Shown here: one piece after another, positions 46,271 to 54,350 of the stretch | Numbering within the stretch: the stretch's first letter is position 1 | Layout of the letters: each line of letters opens with the position of its first letter | DNA from: Marisediminitalea oceani | GTDB taxonomy: Bacteria; Pseudomonadota; Gammaproteobacteria; Enterobacterales; Alteromonadaceae | Direction of reading: 5' to 3' | DNA length: 64,000 nucleotides | Assembly (NCBI RefSeq): GCF_003731635.1 | Contig: NZ_RCUA01000053.1 | Span: 84,651 to 148,650 of the forward strand | Notes under the pieces: generated by a model | What the model saw: only the letters and a program-made list of their open reading frames with translations | Databases searched by the model: none | Told to the model about the DNA's origin: nothing | Made by a program: the position numbers and the translations under genes

Positions 46271-47321
46271 CAGACTGACCATTTGCCTCATCGAGTACCG
46301 CTTCACCATCGCTGGAGAGTAAAATAGCCAGCCAGCGACTTTCTTCCCGTGACTCCAGCGCAATCTTCACAATCATGGTGAGTGGCACTGATAGCAGCAT
46401 GCCTACACTGCCCAATAACCAACCCCAGAAAATTAACGACAGAAACACCACCAGCGTTGAAAGTCCTAAGCCACGGCCCATAAACCGCGGTTCCACCACA
46501 TTACCCATCACGGTATTTATGACTACGAAACCTAACGCCACCAGCCCGGCTTCTCCACCACCGTACTGAACCAGTGCCATTAATACTGCAGGCACCGCAG
46601 CAATAATAGAACCGATATTGGGAATATAGTTAAACAGGAATGCCAGCACGCCCCAAAGCAGAAAATGATCAACGCCCAGAATATACAACCAGGTACCGGC
46701 AAGCAGACCCGTAACCAGGCTCACCACGGTTTTAATCGCCAGATAGCTGTTAACCGACTGAATAAAGCGGTCGATGTGGTGCATTTTCATTTGCGGATCG
46801 GAAAGCGCAATGTGCAACCGTCTGGGAATGCCCTCTGCCTCAAACAGCATAAAAATAACGGTTAATAAAATCAGAAACAGATTAGACAACACGCCGCCCA
46901 TGCCGCTTAAAAAGTTGGTCACCATAGACATGGCCATCCCCGGATCGAGATATGACACAATCAAATCTTTATCCACGTGGATATTAAATCGCGCGAGCTG
47001 ATTTACCACCCAGGTGAATTCGCCGGAGAGCTTCTCGCGGTACTGCGGCATATTTTCGCGGAATTCTGCCAGTGATTGCCCCACTAACCCCGCCAGCATG
47101 AAACCAAATACCACAATTAACAGTATAACCAGAGTAATAGAAAGCCAACGTGGGATGCGGTATTTCGACATCCACAGAATCAAAGGGCCACAGGCAATAG
47201 CAATAAAGCCGGACAAAAAGAACGGCACCATAATGGTACTGGCGGCTTTAATACCGGCCAGAATGACTATCAGGCTGGCAAAAATCAGCAAGGCTTTAGC
47301 GGTTGGCGACAGAGTTGACAT
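46248..47321 (-). CDS. AI-2E (PerM/YdiK) family transporter
   Basis: A 357-residue membrane protein with about eight helices and the family pattern FLFNYIPNIGSIIAAVPAVLMAL and GNVVEPRFMGRGLGLS. Members include TqsA (autoinducer-2 export) and sodium/proton antiporters, so the substrate is open. The ATG at 47321 begins the first helix directly; the longer frame from 47429 overlaps the divergent epimerase gene and is rejected. A charged tail ends EANGQSANEGTAK. Confidence 0.88.
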   Translation of the reverse strand: MSTLSPTAKALLIFASLIVILAGIKAASTIMVPFFLSGFIAIACGPLILWMSKYRIPRWLSITLVILLIVVFGFMLAGLVGQSLAEFRENMPQYREKLSGEFTWVVNQLARFNIHVDKDLIVSYLDPGMAMSMVTNFLSGMGGVLSNLFLILLTVIFMLFEAEGIPRRLHIALSDPQMKMHHIDRFIQSVNSYLAIKTVVSLVTGLLAGTWLYILGVDHFLLWGVLAFLFNYIPNIGSIIAAVPAVLMALVQYGGGEAGLVALGFVVINTVMGNVVEPRFMGRGLGLSTLVVFLSLIFWGWLLGSVGMLLSVPLTMIVKIALESREESRWLAILLSSDGEAVLDEANGQSANEGTAK

Positions 47322-47423
47322 AAAATACTGGTTTCGCAGGCAAAATGTCACGCTACCAGATTTAACCTGAATTAGGTAGTCCTGGAAGCAAAGGCCAGGT
47401 GTAATTAGTGTAACGGAGCGTGT

Positions 47424-48317
47424 ATGCAAATTTTTATTACCGGCGGTACAGGGCTAATCGGCAAGCATCTGATAACCAGACTGGCACCTGAACATGACAT
47501 CACGGTACTCAGCCGCTCAGAGTCAAAAGCGCGTGCTGCACTGCCTGCTGCAGTAACAGTTATAGAAAACCTGGACTCCATAGCAAACTTTGATGACTAT
47601 GATGTGATTATTAACCTTGCTGGCGAACCCATTGCAGATAAGCGCTGGACCAGTCAGCAAAAACATCAGATTTGCCAAAGCCGTTGGCAAATTACTACCG
47701 CGCTGGTCACCAAAATCAATGCATCAGCCACCCCGCCGCATACGTTTATTTCGGGCTCCGCAATTGGCTACTATGGCCGGCAAGGCGACAAACCGGTAAC
47801 TGAAAATAATACAGAACCTCATCAGGAATTTACCCATGAAGTCTGCCAGCGCTGGGAACAGATAGCCGAAACAGTTAAGCAAAACTGCCGGGTATGCCTG
47901 CTTCGCACTGGTGTGGTACTCGCAGCTGAGGGCGGCGCGCTGGAAAAGATGCGGCTGCCTTTTAAGCTTGGTCTTGGCGGCCCCATTGGCAGCGGTGAGC
48001 AGTATATGTCCTGGATCCACCTCGACGATATGGTAGAAGGCATATGCTTTTTAATGGACCACTCCCAGTGCAGTGGTCCGTTTAATTTAACCGCACCGCA
48101 GCCCGTCACCAACAAGGCATTTGTCAGCGCTTTTGCTAATGCTCTTAATCGCCCCGCCTTTATGCCTATGCCAGGATTTGCTTTAAAAGTAATTATGGGT
48201 GAAGCAGCAGATATGTTACTTACCGGTCAACGGGTTATTCCGCAAAAGCTACTCGATGCAGGCTTTGAATTTAAATTCGACAGCGTTGATAAAGCGTTCG
48301 CGGCGACCGAGAGTTAG
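47424..48317 (+). CDS. yfcH: TIGR01777-family NAD-dependent epimerase (YfcH-like)
   Basis: A 297-residue extended short-chain dehydrogenase: cofactor motif ITGGTGLIGKHL at the N-terminus, NLAGEPIADKRW, FISGSAIGYYG and RTGVVLAAEGGAL, and a C-terminal DUF1731-like segment (ALKVIMGEAADMLLTGQRVIPQKLLDAGFEFKF in two parts). These features define the YfcH family of unknown substrate. CGGAG precedes the ATG. Its end overlaps the convergent ABC permease by four bases. Confidence 0.9.
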   Translation: MQIFITGGTGLIGKHLITRLAPEHDITVLSRSESKARAALPAAVTVIENLDSIANFDDYDVIINLAGEPIADKRWTSQQKHQICQSRWQITTALVTKINASATPPHTFISGSAIGYYGRQGDKPVTENNTEPHQEFTHEVCQRWEQIAETVKQNCRVCLLRTGVVLAAEGGALEKMRLPFKLGLGGPIGSGEQYMSWIHLDDMVEGICFLMDHSQCSGPFNLTAPQPVTNKAFVSAFANALNRPAFMPMPGFALKVIMGEAADMLLTGQRVIPQKLLDAGFEFKFDSVDKAFAATES

Positions 48318-49444
48318 ACAAGCAGGCTGATGGCTATAATCAGCACGCCGGTCAATAAAGGAAACACCAGATAGTAACCAGGTCTCACGAGGATCCCCGC
48401 CTGGGTTGTCACATAAGTTACCGTGAAAAGCGCCCATTGCAACAACCCAAATAGGTTGAAAAGAACAATAAGTGCAACATATGGCAGCGAAAATATCAGG
48501 CAATAACTCATTGCCTGTAAAGTGACCTGGTAGCGCCCTTTTGGTAGAGATGCGATATAACATGTGTATCGTTCTCTTAACTTTTGTAACTCCAGAAGTT
48601 TTGTCGCGGCAACCACTCCCAGAACAAAAGCCAGAAACAGACTTGCTGGCGCTTTAGCGGTGACATCTACTTGTCTTACAAAGGCGGCGCCAATAACGAG
48701 GAGTAGTAAAACCACCACTGCCCGAAGCAATGTGGGTTTGGTCTGGTTTAAGTCGTGCTGTAAAAACAGGCGCCAGAAGCCTTGCGGCAGGCCAGCAATG
48801 GATGGGGCCGGCAAGCGGACCGTACGTTCAATCAAAATGGCTACTGCCAGTGCCAGCAAACAAAGCCAGGGAGAATGCATTAAGGCGGCCCAGGGCATAG
48901 CAACTAATGGCAGCAAGCCGAGGCTCAGCCAAGGTTTTACGCGCCCCATAGCACTCTGGCAATAGTACAGCGTTAGCACCAGTAAACCACTCACCGGATA
49001 AAGCTGTGTCACCGATACCCACAGCTCGCCGCCGACTAACTCAGCAAAATGGCCATAAACCATGGCCACCAGTACTGCGGAGGGTCCGATAACAAATACG
49101 TTAGCTGCATAAAGCAGTAATCCCAGCTCGGTAGCACCTCGTTGCCATACTGGCACAGGTAGCGAACGGTCATACAGGGTATAATCTGCCGCCGCCAACG
49201 CCTCTTTCTGCATGGCGATCCAGCAATAAGCCAGTAACAGATACCCCCACAATGTATATAAGAAACTTTCTCCCTGGGAGTCTTTATCTGCCAGCACGCC
49301 TAAAGCGAGTAAAGGTAAAAGTAACAAGGCATAAAGCGCCATAGGAAACAGCGCAACAATCCCCGTACTTACCTGGGTCAGACTTTCCAGCCACTGCTTC
49401 AGGGCCTGCTGGTAGAGCTGGCGTCGAAACTGCCAGTAATTCAC
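48314..49444 (-). CDS. ABC transporter membrane protein of unknown substrate
   Basis: A 376-residue protein with about ten hydrophobic helices in two bundles separated by a basic cytoplasmic loop (about 200-250). No characterised family is recognised. It overlaps the upstream ATPase gene by four bases and therefore is most likely its permease. Direction of transport is unknown. Confidence 0.75.
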   Translation of the reverse strand: MNYWQFRRQLYQQALKQWLESLTQVSTGIVALFPMALYALLLLPLLALGVLADKDSQGESFLYTLWGYLLLAYCWIAMQKEALAAADYTLYDRSLPVPVWQRGATELGLLLYAANVFVIGPSAVLVAMVYGHFAELVGGELWVSVTQLYPVSGLLVLTLYYCQSAMGRVKPWLSLGLLPLVAMPWAALMHSPWLCLLALAVAILIERTVRLPAPSIAGLPQGFWRLFLQHDLNQTKPTLLRAVVVLLLLVIGAAFVRQVDVTAKAPASLFLAFVLGVVAATKLLELQKLRERYTCYIASLPKGRYQVTLQAMSYCLIFSLPYVALIVLFNLFGLLQWALFTVTYVTTQAGILVRPGYYLVFPLLTGVLIIAISLLV

Positions 49445-50082
49445 CTGTCATGCACTCCGCTGGCATCCAGATGCAAATGGCGCACACCACTATTGCTGGC
49501 AAATACCTGCGGCTCGTGGCTGGCAATGATTAACTGCCCGGCATAGGTTTCGAAGCAATCTTCAAGCGCACTGCGGGTTTTGTCGTCGAGCCCGTTGGTA
49601 GGCTCATCCAGTAACAGCAACTCAGGCGAGTGCATCAGGGCCAGGATCAGGCTGAGCTTTTTGTAATTGCCGAGGGAAAGGTCTTCCACCCTGGTGTTGA
49701 GAAACGGAGTTAAGCCAAAAGCATTCACCCAACGGTAGTCCGCCCAGTGGCAATCCGGCTTGCAGTTAAACTGTCGTCCGTGAAAGGCAAGCATGTCGGT
49801 TGCCGTAAAAAAGCCTGGTAAGTTTAGTTTGCTGGCGCTAATGCCAATCTGGTTGCGCAGGGCAATGTCGGCAACATTTTGCTGATTAAAACTCACCACG
49901 CCCTGACTGGGGGACAGGATGCCGGCGGCAATTAACAACAACGTCGTTTTCCCCGAACCATTCGCGCCGGTAAGCACAACACGGGACTCGGGCAATGAAA
50001 GGGATAACTCGCTGAATAGGGTTCTGGTTCCAAAACGGTGGCTGACCTGGGTAAAACTTAACAACCAATGATTCCTTATCAA
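49441..50082 (-). CDS. ABC transporter ATP-binding protein
   Basis: A compact 213-residue ATPase. Walker A is TGANGSGKTTLLLI, the signature is EDLSLGNYKKLSLI, Walker B is ELLLLDEPTNGLDD and the switch His is in IIASHEPQ. It resembles short CcmA-like ATPases. Translationally coupled to the membrane gene at 48314-49444. Confidence 0.88.
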   Translation of the reverse strand: MIRNHWLLSFTQVSHRFGTRTLFSELSLSLPESRVVLTGANGSGKTTLLLIAAGILSPSQGVVSFNQQNVADIALRNQIGISASKLNLPGFFTATDMLAFHGRQFNCKPDCHWADYRWVNAFGLTPFLNTRVEDLSLGNYKKLSLILALMHSPELLLLDEPTNGLDDKTRSALEDCFETYAGQLIIASHEPQVFASNSGVRHLHLDASGVHDR

Positions 50083-50084
50083 AT

Positions 50085-50106
50085 GCCCGAAGCCGTGGCT
50101 TCGGGC
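50085..50106. terminator. Hairpin between ybbP and the ABC ATPase gene
   Basis: GCCCGAAG-ccgtgg-CTTCGGGC (stem can extend to ten pairs). It lies 11 bases beyond the ybbP stop and 3 bases before the next start. No T-run, so it may attenuate rather than terminate. Confidence 0.5.
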
Positions 50107-50116
50107 TAATCCTGTT

Positions 50117-52654
50117 TTACACCATCTTACGTAATAGTTGCCCTGTGTTGAGTCGTAACAGGCGATAACAACCTATGCCGCCCAACACGCCCACAACCAA
50201 CGCGCCAACCAACGGTGCAATAATCCAGTATTCAAAGTGCATAGAGCCCTGCATATCGAAAATACGGCTTTGCAATAAATATAAACTGACTTCATTGGCC
50301 ATCGCCGCCATTAGTCCCGCTACCGTTCCAATAATCAAAAACTCATTAATCACGCTGAAGCGGATAAGGCTCCCTCTGGCGCCGAGAGTACGCAGAATAG
50401 CCAGTTCCTGTTGACGCTCATCCATGCTCGCCTGCACCTGGGCAAACAGCACCAGTGAGCCGGCAATCAATACCAGTACCAGGATGAACTCAACCGCCAG
50501 TGATACCTGATCGATAATCTCCCTGACCTGATTAATTCTGGCATCCACGTCAAACAACGTTACCGAACTGAAAGGTTGCATCAACGCAGTAATATCCGCC
50601 TTACGCGCGCCATCTAAGTGGAAGCTGGTAATGTAGGTGGCGCTAAACTCCTGCATTGCTGCCGGGTGTAGCACAAAGAAAAAATTAGGCTGCATGGTTT
50701 GCCAGTTCACTTCGCGAATACTGGTAACCCGGGTTACTACAATCTCACTGCCAACGTTGAACGTAAGTAAATCATCCAGCGCGATATTAAGCCGTTGGGC
50801 TACACCCTCTTCTACTGATACCGGATAAACCTGCTGTCCTTCTGCAGTAAGATCGTTCCCCGCAGGCTCCCAATTCTCATGCCATTGGCCCTGAACAACT
50901 GTGTTTTCGCGCTGTAGCTTGTCGCTCCAGCTCAGGTTAGCTTCCCGGCCAAGCCCCCGGCGTCCTTCGCTTTGCTCCGGATCCTCTTCTTTGGTGACTT
51001 CGGTATTTACCCGCTCGTCGTTAACTGCCACAAAACGGCCACGAACTACCGGATAAAACTCATCTACCGTGACCTGATTTTCCGCGAAGTGGTTCTCCAG
51101 CGGTGTTTTTTGTGCCTCGGTAATATTAGCCATGAAATAGTTAGGCGTATCCACCGGTAACTGCGCCCGCCACTGGGCTATCATATCGTTGCGCATAACC
51201 AGTACCACCAGCAACAACATAATGGTTACTGAGAAGCTAATGAGTTGCACGCTGTTATCCATGGCGCGCCGGCGAATTCGCGCCCAGGCTAATTGCCAGA
51301 CCCCCATTGCGCCTTGTCCGAGCCGTCGGCCAATGGCAATCAGGCCAAAGGTTACCCCCAACAAGGCAACCACCAGCAGCACGCCAGAGCCAAACAATAT
51401 CGCGCTGATTTCCAGATCCCGGCTGTACACCCACATTAGCAGGAATATGGCGCCGCCTGAGGCGCCAAACTGCAATCCGCGAGAGCTTAAACCAGCGTCC
51501 ATATCCCGGCGCAGCACCCGTAGCGGAGGCACCGAAAACAGTCGCAACAACGGATACAGTGAAAACAAGATGGCACAGATAGAGCCAGTCAGTACGGCTA
51601 TAAACAATGGCCGCCAGTGCCACACATCCAGCGACACATCTACCTGTCCGGCCAGAGCCGTAACCACCAGTTGCTGAATAATCACGCCGGCGACAATGCC
51701 AATGATGATACCCAGTACCGTGATAAACAGGATTTGCAGTACGTACACCCGGCGGATCATTTGCTTAGTGGCGCCGAGGGTTTTAAAAATTGCGACCGGA
51801 TCGAAGTGGCGCTGGCTGTAACGCTGCGCCGCCACGGCAATGGCCACCGCCGCCAGCACGATGGCTAACAGGCTAGCCAGCAAAAAGTATCGTTCAGCAC
51901 GGGCAATGGAACGACCTATGGCCGATTCGTCATCCCCGACCCGTTGCCAACGGTGTAATTCATCGTCAAGGTTCGGTCTCAGCCAGTCGTAATAGGCTTC
52001 AATCAGCGAGTCTTCACCGGTGAAATAAGCTTTATAGGTAACCCTACTACCGGGCCCGGTGATGTTGGTTCGTGCCAGATCTTCAAGCGCAATAAGCACC
52101 ATAGGATCGGTATTGAACACACTAAAGCCCTGGTCTGGGATTTCTGACAGCACCTGGCCCACGGTAAATTCACCGTCGCCGATATAAACCGTCTCACCAA
52201 TCTCCACATCGAGGAGCTGAAACAGTCTTGAATCGATCCAGATTTCCCCCGCTGCGGGCAATTTATCAGTAGCGGTTGTTGTGCCAAAAGGCTTGTCGGC
52301 AAGCTGGATCTCACCCTTTAGCGGGTACTGGGGGCTCACGGCGCGTAAGTCAACCAGTGACATTTTCTGTTCGCCAAAAGCCATTGAGCGGGTGCTGACC
52401 TGCTCGGCGGTGGCCAGCCCTTCCGCCTCCGCCTGACGCATCCACTCATCACTTATGGGTTTACGTGAACGCAGTTGGCTGTCGGCAGCAATAAACTGTG
52501 ATGAGCGCTCTACCAGGGCGCCCTGAAGCCGCTCACTGAATAACGACAACGACAGCACTGCCGCTACCGACAGTATGATCGCAAACAGTATGATGGTAAG
52601 TTCGCCCCGCCGGGCCTCATGCTTGAATAACCGCCAGGCAAGATTAGCTACCAT
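50117..52654 (-). CDS. ybbP: FtsX-like ABC permease YbbP
   Basis: An 845-residue MacB/LolC-superfamily permease with one N-terminal helix (about 20-40), a periplasmic domain, four-helix FtsX core (about 260-400), further helices (about 400-520), a second periplasmic domain and a C-terminal FtsX core (ELAILRTLGARGSLIRFSVINEF). It pairs with YbbA, whose gene overlaps it by 11 bases. Such mechanotransducing permeases act on periplasmic or envelope substrates and do not import. The neighbouring tesA is conserved as in E. coli. Confidence 0.92.
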   Translation of the reverse strand: MVANLAWRLFKHEARRGELTIILFAIILSVAAVLSLSLFSERLQGALVERSSQFIAADSQLRSRKPISDEWMRQAEAEGLATAEQVSTRSMAFGEQKMSLVDLRAVSPQYPLKGEIQLADKPFGTTTATDKLPAAGEIWIDSRLFQLLDVEIGETVYIGDGEFTVGQVLSEIPDQGFSVFNTDPMVLIALEDLARTNITGPGSRVTYKAYFTGEDSLIEAYYDWLRPNLDDELHRWQRVGDDESAIGRSIARAERYFLLASLLAIVLAAVAIAVAAQRYSQRHFDPVAIFKTLGATKQMIRRVYVLQILFITVLGIIIGIVAGVIIQQLVVTALAGQVDVSLDVWHWRPLFIAVLTGSICAILFSLYPLLRLFSVPPLRVLRRDMDAGLSSRGLQFGASGGAIFLLMWVYSRDLEISAILFGSGVLLVVALLGVTFGLIAIGRRLGQGAMGVWQLAWARIRRRAMDNSVQLISFSVTIMLLLVVLVMRNDMIAQWRAQLPVDTPNYFMANITEAQKTPLENHFAENQVTVDEFYPVVRGRFVAVNDERVNTEVTKEEDPEQSEGRRGLGREANLSWSDKLQRENTVVQGQWHENWEPAGNDLTAEGQQVYPVSVEEGVAQRLNIALDDLLTFNVGSEIVVTRVTSIREVNWQTMQPNFFFVLHPAAMQEFSATYITSFHLDGARKADITALMQPFSSVTLFDVDARINQVREIIDQVSLAVEFILVLVLIAGSLVLFAQVQASMDERQQELAILRTLGARGSLIRFSVINEFLIIGTVAGLMAAMANEVSLYLLQSRIFDMQGSMHFEYWIIAPLVGALVVGVLGGIGCYRLLRLNTGQLLRKMV

Positions 52655-53384
52655 ATGCGAGATCCTTATTCTCAGCAGCCGCCGGAGATACGGTGATTTC
52701 GGTTAGTTCGCCAGCTTGCATTTGTAACTGTCGTTCACATTTTTTGGCCAGCTCGTTATCGTGGGTCACCAGCACCAGGGTGGTGCCGATTTCGCGGTTG
52801 AGATTAAACAACAAATCCTCCACTCTCACGCTATTGGCGGCATCCAGATTACCGGTCGGCTCATCGGCAAACAGAATTTTAGGCTGGCCGATAAAGGCCC
52901 GTGCAATGGCTACCCGCTGTTGCTCACCACCAGACAACTGATTGGGATAATGATGGGCACGATGACTTAATCCCACCTGCTCCAGAATGGCCTGGGCACG
53001 TTTGTGGGCATCGGCCAAACCTGCAATCTCTGCGGGTAACATCACGTTTTCAATCGCTGTAAGACTTTGTACCAGCATAAAACTCTGGAAAATAAAGCCC
53101 ACTTTTTCGCCACGTAAACGGGCTCGCTGCTCTTCGTCCATGGTGTGTAGCGGTGCCGCATCGAGAAATATTTCGCCACTGCTGACTTCATCCAGTCCGG
53201 CCAGCAAGCTAAGCAGCGTGGATTTACCGGAACCTGAAGCGCCGACAATAGCGATAGACTCTCCGGCCTTGACTTCAAAGGAAATAGGCTGAAGGATCTG
53301 AAGCGAACCTTCACTCGTAGAGACTGTCTTAGTGATGTCTTTGGTTTGAATCATATGGGAGCTATTGTCGTTTTGATTTGTCAT
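52644..53384 (-). CDS. ybbA: ABC transporter ATP-binding protein YbbA
   Basis: A 246-residue LolD/MacB-type ATPase: Walker A GASGSGKSTLLSLLAG, Q-loop FQSFMLVQSL, signature QLSGGEQQRVAIARAF, Walker B ILFADEPTGNLD and switch LVTHD. The ATG at 53384 has GGAATAAAG upstream; an internal ATG at 53354 is possible. Its 5' end overlaps the divergent tesA reading frame, so both promoters must lie inside the opposing gene. Confidence 0.92.
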   Translation of the reverse strand: MTNQNDNSSHMIQTKDITKTVSTSEGSLQILQPISFEVKAGESIAIVGASGSGKSTLLSLLAGLDEVSSGEIFLDAAPLHTMDEEQRARLRGEKVGFIFQSFMLVQSLTAIENVMLPAEIAGLADAHKRAQAILEQVGLSHRAHHYPNQLSGGEQQRVAIARAFIGQPKILFADEPTGNLDAANSVRVEDLLFNLNREIGTTLVLVTHDNELAKKCERQLQMQAGELTEITVSPAAAENKDLAYGS

Positions 53385-54089
53385 TCTTTATTCCGTCGTG
53401 GACCCACCCTTAAGTGGATAAAAACACTGGTATTATTAATACCTTTTATGCTGTTTTCAGATCACCTTCTGGCCCAATCGGCTGCTTCTCAACCGGTTAG
53501 CCAGCAAAGCGGTTCTGCGGCATCAGATACCCGTCTGCTTATCCTTGGTGATAGCCTAAGTGCCGGCTATGGACTATTGCAAGCACAAAGTTGGGTTAGT
53601 TTGTTACAAAATATCTGGCACGACGAGCAGCGCGGGATTGATGTGATAAATGCTGCGATTAGCGGCGAAACCACCGATGGCGGGCTGGCCAGGCTACCCC
53701 GTTTACTTGAGCAGCATCAGCCAACCCACGTATTAATAGAGCTAGGTGGCAATGATGGCTTGCAAGGTCACAACGTAAGTAAGTTGCATGATAACCTCAC
53801 GCAAATGGTGCAAATGGTGAAAGACTTCGGTGCCAAAGTGTACCTGCAGGATATGGAAATTCCGACCAATTATGGCCGGCGTTATAATCAGATGTTCAGT
53901 AACGCCTTTGAACAGGTAGCGGATGCCGAAGCTATCCCGCTGATCCCGTTCTTTTTACAGGACATTGCTCTTAATGAAGAGTTGATGCAGCGCGACGGTA
54001 TTCACCCGAATGCTGACGGCCAGCCACTTATCGCCGACTTTATGTATCGGCAACTCTCGCCTTTCATCTTTACCGAAGCGAGCGAATAG
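53346..54089 (+). CDS. tesA: Multifunctional acyl-CoA thioesterase / lysophospholipase TesA
   Basis: A periplasmic SGNH hydrolase. Block I is LILGDSLSAGYG (nucleophile Ser), block III ELGGNDGLQG, block V DGIHPNADG, so the catalytic set is complete. The signal peptide is the hydrophobic stretch LKWIKTLVLLIPFMLFSDHLLAQ; because no ATG lies immediately before it, the start is taken at 53346 (or 53355), giving an unusually long N-region and a 30-39 base overlap with divergent ybbA. A non-ATG start closer to the signal peptide cannot be excluded. Confidence 0.88.
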   Translation: MNHMGAIVVLICHSLFRRGPTLKWIKTLVLLIPFMLFSDHLLAQSAASQPVSQQSGSAASDTRLLILGDSLSAGYGLLQAQSWVSLLQNIWHDEQRGIDVINAAISGETTDGGLARLPRLLEQHQPTHVLIELGGNDGLQGHNVSKLHDNLTQMVQMVKDFGAKVYLQDMEIPTNYGRRYNQMFSNAFEQVADAEAIPLIPFFLQDIALNEELMQRDGIHPNADGQPLIADFMYRQLSPFIFTEASE

Positions 54090-54155
54090 TCGCATTTTGG
54101 CTAATTGATCTTATAATCTGGTATTAACCTGTGTTGATATTTTAAGGGGGAAACG

Positions 54156-54350
54156 ATGGAAATTGGACAGTCACCCGTAGACAGTGCGTACTCGCGACCG
54201 ACACCAACGCCCGCAGAGCGCAATGAGGCGCCGCGTCAGGAACGCCTTGAAAGCAATCAGAGCGATGCTCCGTCGCCAACTACGCAATCAAGCTCTCAGC
54301 CTACAGCTACCACCGGCTCAGTAGGTCGAAATATCGATACTTACGCCTGA
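54156..54350 (+). CDS. Small disordered protein, 64 residues
   Basis: A short frame with a strong ribosome site (AAGGGGGAAACG before ATG). The product is rich in Ser, Thr, Pro and Gln (YSRPTPTPAERNEAPRQE at 12-29) and ends SVGRNIDTYA. No signal peptide or helix. A TATAAT lies at 54112-54117. It overlaps the convergent GGDEF-EAL gene by ten bases. Function unknown; the good translation signal argues that it is real. Confidence 0.6.
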   Translation: MEIGQSPVDSAYSRPTPTPAERNEAPRQERLESNQSDAPSPTTQSSSQPTATTGSVGRNIDTYA

